Assembly (NCBI RefSeq): GCF_018829635.1
Contig: NZ_JAHKKG010000006.1
Span: 310,001-374,000, forward strand
Direction: 5' to 3'
Length of the DNA stretch: 64,000 nt
Source: Paractinoplanes bogorensis
GTDB taxonomy: Bacteria; Actinomycetota; Actinomycetes; Mycobacteriales; Micromonosporaceae
Position numbers and translations under genes: made by a program. Of this stretch, positions 59,306 through 64,000 are shown piece after piece; within the stretch, counting starts at the first letter, position 1; the number at the start of each line of letters is the position of its first letter. Below the pieces are notes generated by a model. That model was not told the DNA's origin. It did not search any database and saw nothing but the letters and a program-made list of their open reading frames with translations.

Positions 59306-59357
59306 CCGGCCAGTGTGCCGGGCCGCCGGGAACAACGCGTCAGACCACGGGTGGAAA

Positions 59358-60284
59358 TCAAGAAGCCCGCAGAGCCTCCAACACGCCCGCCTGCGCGACC
59401 GCGTCCTCCCTCCCGATGGAAGGCGCGACACCCTCCGAGATGGACCGCGAGGCGTTCTCGAACTCGAGCCGATAAGGATCCGTACGGGAAACCGGAAGCC
59501 TTTCGCCGTTGACCTCGAGGTAGTCCTCCGAGCAGATCCACGGATCGGGAATCGTGATCCGGCCGCCGGTACCGATCAGTTCGAGCTCGTCGCGCCGCGG
59601 GAAATCGAGCGCCACGTCGAACTGCGCCAGCACATCGTCCGGCAGCACCATCGTCGCGGCCATCCGCAGGTCACCGCCGTCGGCCCCGGGCGCGGTGTCG
59701 ATCACCCGGGCCGCCGAGAAGCTCACCGGCTCGCCGCCGAACAGCCGGATCGCGCTCACGCAGTAGCAGCCGAGATCGAGCAGGGCCCCACCACCCAGTT
59801 TTCCCGTACGCCGTATGTCGCCCGGCGGCACATCCACGGTGAGCGCCGTCCGGATCAACGCCAGCCGCCCGATCACGCCCTCCGCCACCAGCCGCCGGGC
59901 CAGCGCCGTGTGCGGGTGGTGCCGCCACATCAGACCCTCGATGCACAGCTTGCCGGCGGCCTCGGCGGCGTCGAAACACGCGGCGGCGTCGGCGGCGGTC
60001 ATCGCGAACGGCTTCTCGCACAGCACGTGCTTGCCCGCCCGCAACGCCCGGATCGTCCACTCGGTGTGCATCGCCACCGGCAGCGGAATGTAGACCGCGT
60101 CCACCTCGTCGTCGGCCAGCAGCTCGTCGTAGCTGCCGAAGCTGCGCGGCACCCCCAGCTCGGCGGCCCACGCCGCGGCCCGAGCGGCGTCGCGACCGGC
60201 GATCGCGGTGAACAACCCGGGATTCGCGGCGGCGACGACCCGCCCGATCCCGGCCGTGGACAGGATCCCCCAGCGAACCGTCAT
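59358..60284 (-). CDS. Gfo/Idh/MocA family oxidoreductase
   Basis: 308 residues. GILSTAGIGR (Rossmann), VYIPLPVAMHTEW, and HVLCEKPFAM with the conserved Glu-Lys; GGGALLDLGCYCVSAIRLFG is the usual C-terminal domain entry. Closest in style to sugar or trans-dihydrodiol dehydrogenase-like members. ATG 60284 overlaps the hemopexin-repeat gene stop by 4 nt, so the two are co-translated, which is an unusual pairing. Substrate unknown. Confidence 0.88.
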   Translation of the reverse strand: MTVRWGILSTAGIGRVVAAANPGLFTAIAGRDAARAAAWAAELGVPRSFGSYDELLADDEVDAVYIPLPVAMHTEWTIRALRAGKHVLCEKPFAMTAADAAACFDAAEAAGKLCIEGLMWRHHPHTALARRLVAEGVIGRLALIRTALTVDVPPGDIRRTGKLGGGALLDLGCYCVSAIRLFGGEPVSFSAARVIDTAPGADGGDLRMAATMVLPDDVLAQFDVALDFPRRDELELIGTGGRITIPDPWICSEDYLEVNGERLPVSRTDPYRLEFENASRSISEGVAPSIGREDAVAQAGVLEALRAS

Positions 60285-61522
60285 GACAGCCGGCTCTCCT
60301 TTCCGAGTGAAAGGTGGCGCGCGAAGGCAGCGTACGCGGAAGGGTTGTGCAGTGCCGCCGACGTCGAGAGCTGGTCGTAGCGCAGAGTCCACCGTGGATC
60401 GTCGCGGACCTTCGGAAGGCCCAGGCGGTCGGCCTCGGGATCGCTGACGTAGAGGTCGGGAACGTGCGCCGAGACGATGGCGGCCGACGGATCCACCGCG
60501 CGTACGGTCTCGCGCAGCAGCGCCGCCGCCCGTTCCGGAGCCTCGAGACCGGGGAAGCGCGGCGTGAAGTTGAGCTTGGTGTCCCAGAAATAGGCGAACG
60601 GCACCTCGGGGCAGTGGTCGAGCCGCATCGACTCGTCGCCGGTGCGGAACCGGAACCGGATCGAGCTCTCGCTCAGCGCCGTCCGGATCCGGCCGAACTG
60701 CCGCTGCACCAGGTCGATCGCGGTCGCCTTCTCGTGCGCGCCGGCCGTCGGGGCCACGTGGAAATGGGTGGCCAGCGCGGTCGCGAACAGCGGGTCGAAC
60801 GGCACGGCCAGGTGCCGCATCGCGTCCGAGATCCACACCAGGGCCTGCGCCTTGGCCCGCCCCGCCAGCAGCAGTTCGACCAGTCCGGGCCAGTCGTCCT
60901 GGATGCGCCGCGCGGGCCCGTCGACCCGCGGCCGATCCCACGCGACGCGCAGATAATCGCCGCCTTTGAAGAGAAAGCCCGTTTCCCCGTACGCCCCCTC
61001 GCCGTCGACAGCCGCATCCACCCCGGCGTCGAACGGCTCCGCCATGCCCGGGATGCCGGCGATCGGCCGAGGATAGTCGCCGTCCGGTTTCTCCTCGGCC
61101 CAGTCGTAGCGGGCGTACTGGTCGCCCCGGAAGAAGTAGGCCTTGCCGTCCCGGGTGGCCCGGCCGTTGAACGCCGCGTCCACGCCCTGGCCGTTCACGC
61201 CGGGCAGCGACCACGCCGACAGCTCGCCCAGGCCGGCGTCGCCGAGGCCGGTGGTCAGGTCGACGCGGGCGTAGCGCGCCCCGCGGAACTGGTAGCCCTT
61301 GCGGCTGTGGTGGCCGCGGCCCTTGAGCGCGGCGTCCAGCCCCGGACCGGGCCCGACCGGCGAGAACGGCCGCCCGAAGCCGAGGCCGGCGACCGCGTGC
61401 ACGCCGTCGTTGACCCGGTGGTGCGCGTAGTCGTAGACCACGTAGTGATCGGCCAGAAAGAACGTCGCCTCCAGTGAGCCGTCCGCGTTGCTGCGTGCCG
61501 CGTCGATGTAGCGCTCCGCCAT
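60281..61522 (-). CDS. hemopexin-repeat protein
   Basis: 413 residues, no signal peptide. Residues ~10-225 contain four hemopexin-type blades with repeated GVDAAFNG, KAYFFRGDQYARYD, GFLFKGGDYLRV patterns. The C-terminal ~190 residues have no HExxH; they close with ALHNPSAYAAFARHL, which recalls the end of M35-type proteases, so a degenerate protease domain is possible. The ATG lies 6 nt after GGAGG, but that sequence is part of a long inverted repeat. Bacterial hemopexin proteins may bind ligands or metal; role unknown. Confidence 0.82.
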   Translation of the reverse strand: MAERYIDAARSNADGSLEATFFLADHYVVYDYAHHRVNDGVHAVAGLGFGRPFSPVGPGPGLDAALKGRGHHSRKGYQFRGARYARVDLTTGLGDAGLGELSAWSLPGVNGQGVDAAFNGRATRDGKAYFFRGDQYARYDWAEEKPDGDYPRPIAGIPGMAEPFDAGVDAAVDGEGAYGETGFLFKGGDYLRVAWDRPRVDGPARRIQDDWPGLVELLLAGRAKAQALVWISDAMRHLAVPFDPLFATALATHFHVAPTAGAHEKATAIDLVQRQFGRIRTALSESSIRFRFRTGDESMRLDHCPEVPFAYFWDTKLNFTPRFPGLEAPERAAALLRETVRAVDPSAAIVSAHVPDLYVSDPEADRLGLPKVRDDPRWTLRYDQLSTSAALHNPSAYAAFARHLSLGKESRLS

Positions 61523-61529
61523 GAGCCGC

Positions 61530-61584
61530 CTCCGGGTAGCACCAAGACCCCCGCTGCGCAGCGTATTGGTGTGGCTACCCGGAG
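61530..61584 (-). promoter_or_regulatory. long inverted repeat enclosing the ribosome-binding site of the hemopexin gene
   Basis: CTCCGGGTAGC (61530-61540) pairs with GCTACCCGGAG (61574-61584), ACCAA (61541-61545) with TTGGT (61566-61570), and the centre GCTGCGCAGC (61553-61562) is itself a palindrome. In the leftward mRNA the 3' arm carries the GGAG of the ribosome site, so folding would hide it. Possible RNA switch or an operator between divergent genes. Confidence 0.65.
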
Positions 61585-61688
61585 AATGTCGGCTGAACTG
61601 CCGGACTCGGCTGACCGATCAGCGCATTGCCGACCCGAGTGATCCACGTCTGTTGGACACTGCAACGAACCCGTACGAGGCTGTAGGC

Positions 61689-62723
61689 GTGTCTTCTACC
61701 TACGCCGCCGCGGCGGACCGCTACGCATCCATGGAATATCGCCGCACCGGTCGCTCGGGCCTCAAGCTGCCCGTCGTGTCCCTCGGGCTCTGGCACAACT
61801 TCGGCGACGACCGGCCCCTGGAGACCCAGCGGGCCATCCTGCGCCGCGCCTTCGACCTCGGGATCACGCACTTCGACCTGGCCAACAACTACGGCCCGCC
61901 GTTCGGTTCGGCCGAGCTCAACTTCGGCAAGCTGCTGGCCCAGGACTTCGCGCCCTACCGGGACGAACTGGTCATCTCGACCAAGGCCGGCTATGACATG
62001 TGGCCCGGCCCGTACGGCGAATGGGGCTCGCGGAAATACCTGACCGCGTCGCTCGACCAGTCGCTGAAGCGGATGGGCCTCGACTACGTCGACGTCTTCT
62101 ACTCGCACCGTTTCGACCCGGAGACGCCGCTCGAGGAGACGATGGGCGCGCTCGACGCCGCCGTCCGCGCCGGCAAGGCCCTCTACGTGGGCATCTCGTC
62201 GTACTCGCCGGAGAAGACGGCCGAGGCCGCGGCCATCCTGCGCGATCTCGGCACGCCGCTGCTGATCAGCCAGCCGTCCTACTCGATGCTGAACCGCTGG
62301 ATCGAGGGCGGCCTGCTCGACGAGCTCGACCGGGTCGGCGCCGGGTGCATCGCGTTCTCGCCGCTGGCCCAGGGCATGCTCACCGACCGCTACCTCAACG
62401 GCGTGCCCGAGGGTTCCCGCGCGACCGAGGACAAGTCGCTCACCCCGGACTGGCTGACCGACGAGAACCTTGGCAAGATCCGGGCGCTGAACGACCTGGC
62501 CGGCCGCCGCGGCCAGTCGCTGGCCCAGATGGCGATCGCCTGGGCCCTGCGCGACCCGCGGATGACCTCGGTCGTGCTCGGCGCCAGCAGCGTCAAGCAG
62601 CTGGAGAACAACGTGGCCGCGCTCGGCAACCTCAGTTTCACGCCGGACGAGCTGGCCGAGATCGACAAGCACGCCACCGAGTCCGGCATCAACCTCTGGG
62701 CCCGTTCCAGCAGCGACTCCTGA
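61689..62723 (+). CDS. aldo-keto reductase (YghZ/AKR14-like)
   Basis: 344 residues from GTG 61689; the family normally begins with a YxxxxxRYxxMxYRRxGRSG segment, which supports this start over ATG 61731. LGLWHNFGDD, FDLANNYGPPFGSAE (Asp, Tyr), STKAGYDMWPGPYG (Lys) and YSHRFDPETP (His) supply the catalytic tetrad. It reduces aldehydes, methylglyoxal-type for close relatives, with NADPH. It is divergent from the hemopexin gene. No clear ribosome site. Confidence 0.9.
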   Translation: MSSTYAAAADRYASMEYRRTGRSGLKLPVVSLGLWHNFGDDRPLETQRAILRRAFDLGITHFDLANNYGPPFGSAELNFGKLLAQDFAPYRDELVISTKAGYDMWPGPYGEWGSRKYLTASLDQSLKRMGLDYVDVFYSHRFDPETPLEETMGALDAAVRAGKALYVGISSYSPEKTAEAAAILRDLGTPLLISQPSYSMLNRWIEGGLLDELDRVGAGCIAFSPLAQGMLTDRYLNGVPEGSRATEDKSLTPDWLTDENLGKIRALNDLAGRRGQSLAQMAIAWALRDPRMTSVVLGASSVKQLENNVAALGNLSFTPDELAEIDKHATESGINLWARSSSDS

Positions 62724-62729
62724 CGGCGG

Positions 62730-63422
62730 CTAGGCCAGCAGGGCCTCGCGCATCTGTTGACCGGGGTTGAGACCGGCGACGACGTGCGGGCCCTGCGGGT
62801 CGTAGATCTCGATGGTGCGGTTGGTGCGCATCAGTTCGCGTACGGGATCGGGAAGGGGTGGCTCGTCGCTCATCGCGGCGCGCAGGTCGCGTGCGGCCCC
62901 GATCAGGCGGACGGCCAGCTCGGCGGTGTCGGTGTCGGGGCGCACCCGGGCGAACTCCCAGCCCACCACCGTGAGGTCGAGGATCTCGAACAGCTGGGCC
63001 AGCAACGGACGGGTGGCGGTCTCACGCACGACCCGCTTGGCCTCGGCGCCGATCAGGGCGACGGCCGCACTGACCTGGATATACGGGTGCAGGCGGCGGG
63101 GCAGCTGGAACAGGTTCCAGCGCAGCTCCCGGCTCGCGTCCCGCCACAGCGGCCGGTAGTTGCGGCGGTCGGCGGCCCGGCCCAGCTGGGCGGCCTGGGC
63201 GTAGACGTCGGCACAGGCGTCGTCGGCGAACTCACCCACGATCGCGATCGCCGCCGCGAGCCCGTCCGGCGCGGCCCGCAGCTGGGCGAAACACGCGTTC
63301 GACTGCTCGCGGAACGGCTGGGGCAGGTGCCCACCGTAACGGCCCCGCACATCGTCGACGAGCGCCCGAACCTGCCCCGGGTCGGCCGGCTCATCGCCGC
63401 CGCCACGTCGGAACCACCGCAT
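62730..63422 (-). CDS. conserved hypothetical protein
   Basis: 230 residues, soluble and mostly helical: VRALVDDVRGRYGGHLPQPF, FADDACADVYAQAAQLGRAA, and a C-terminal MRTNRTIEIYDPQGPHVVAG. No family recognised. ATG start with no strong ribosome site; 92 bp from the divergent sigma factor gene. The stop lies 6 bp after the aldo-keto reductase stop on the other strand. Confidence 0.7.
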   Translation of the reverse strand: MRWFRRGGGDEPADPGQVRALVDDVRGRYGGHLPQPFREQSNACFAQLRAAPDGLAAAIAIVGEFADDACADVYAQAAQLGRAADRRNYRPLWRDASRELRWNLFQLPRRLHPYIQVSAAVALIGAEAKRVVRETATRPLLAQLFEILDLTVVGWEFARVRPDTDTAELAVRLIGAARDLRAAMSDEPPLPDPVRELMRTNRTIEIYDPQGPHVVAGLNPGQQMREALLA

Positions 63423-63514
63423 AGCGCCTCGTCCCCACCGCTGTCGATCGAAAGCGCGGCAATGCTACCCGGTGATATCCGCGCCGTGTGCGGATCTGTC
63501 AGGGTGTGGAGATT

Positions 63515-64000
63515 GTGACCGAACCGGCGGTGGAGTTCGCGGCGGCGACCGGGCCGCTGCGCCGCGAGATCGTGGCCCACTGCTACCGGATGCTGGGGTC
63601 GGCGGCCGACGCCGAGGACGCGGCCCAGGAGACGTATCTGCGCGCCTGGCGGGGGTACGAGCGGTTCGAGGGGCGTTCCACCGTACGGACGTGGCTGCAC
63701 CAGATAGCCACCAACGTCTGCCTGCGTCAGCGGGAGAGGCGGTCGCTCCCGGCCGGCCTGAGCGGCCCCGAACCGGACTGGCACCTCCGGGCGCGGCCCG
63801 CGGCGCCGGAGGTTCGCTGGGTCGGCCCGTGGCCCGTCGACCCGGCCGACGAGGCGGCGAGCCGCCAGCAGGTGCGACTGGCGTTCGTGGCCGCGCTGCA
63901 GCACCTGCCCGCCCGGCAGCGGGCCGTGCTGCTCCTGCGCGACGTCGCCGACCTGCCCGCCCACGAGGTGGCCACCGCGCTCGGCACCACCACGGTGGCG
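63515..64000 (+). CDS. ECF sigma factor (large, SigJ/SigX-like), truncated by window end
   Basis: 162 residues visible and still open. Region 2 is clear (LRREIVAHCYRMLGSAADAE, DAAQETYLRAW, WLHQIATNVCLRQRERR), followed by a linker with WVGPWPVDPADEA and the start of region 4 (LQHLPARQRAVLLLRDVADL, then PAHEVATALG). The WVGPWP linker is typical of longer ECF factors with a C-terminal SnoaL-like domain, which would lie beyond the window. GTG 63515 has GGAG upstream. Confidence 0.85.
   Translation, partial: MTEPAVEFAAATGPLRREIVAHCYRMLGSAADAEDAAQETYLRAWRGYERFEGRSTVRTWLHQIATNVCLRQRERRSLPAGLSGPEPDWHLRARPAAPEVRWVGPWPVDPADEAASRQQVRLAFVAALQHLPARQRAVLLLRDVADLPAHEVATALGTTTVA

Overview
The window is high-GC actinobacterial chromosome. 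Codon third positions are almost all G or C, GTG starts are common, and many genes overlap by 4 nt (ATGA/GTGA). Gene content points to Micromonosporaceae, most likely Actinoplanes or a close relative: a fabG-inhA-hemH block, a DUF3097 gene, paired das-like and ngc-like sugar importers with no ATPase gene, and a murL/murD2 pair in place of a usual D-glutamate route. Genus is inference. I saw no rRNA, tRNA, CRISPR array, transposase, phage or plasmid gene.

Layout. (1) 1-7348: edge of a probable biosynthetic cluster. A leftward operon holds a class III aminotransferase, a Gfo/Idh/MocA dehydrogenase, a glycosyltransferase-like protein and a fatty acyl-AMP ligase that runs off the left edge. A rightward operon holds an IMPase-family phosphatase, a sulfotransferase and an alpha/beta hydrolase with Cys as nucleophile. 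(2) 7450-16667: regulators, comprising two LuxR-type proteins, two NarL-type two-component systems, a lipoprotein, an orphan SUKH-like protein and a DUF222-HNH protein behind a near-consensus SOS box. (3) 16755-20065: housekeeping FAS-II and heme block (fabG, inhA, hemH, HAD phosphatase). (4) 20062-36557: mixed metabolism and regulation, including a SARP-NB-ARC-TPR regulator, an L,D-transpeptidase, two NUDIX hydrolases, a MocR regulator divergent from an EamA exporter, a serine hydrolase, an NfeD-SPFH pair, a SPOUT methyltransferase and a PatB-type aminotransferase. (5) 36594-41526: a 1299-residue protein with about 900 low-complexity residues ahead of a heme-less globin-like and ferredoxin-reductase module, then a cysteine hydrolase with a repeat tail. 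Tandem repeats are dense here. (6) 41533-44749: murL and murD2, which together can supply D-Glu to peptidoglycan. (7) 45968-53652: an RpiR regulator and two sugar ABC importers (DasABC-like, NgcEFG-like) that probably share a distant MsiK-type ATPase. (8) 53831-64000: accessory genes, including an AraC/SDR pair, a small membrane protein, ECF sigma factor and helical protein in one operon, a MetE-like methyltransferase, a zinc protease, a hemopexin-repeat protein whose ribosome-binding site lies in a long hairpin, an aldo-keto reductase and a second, partial ECF sigma factor.

The points most worth follow-up are the MurL/MurD2 pair, the sigma-factor trio, the RBS-sequestering inverted repeat at 61530-61584, the giant flavohemoglobin-like protein, the left-edge cluster, and several minisatellites, including a (GCYY)n array. 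All function calls come from reading motifs and gene order; no database search was run.
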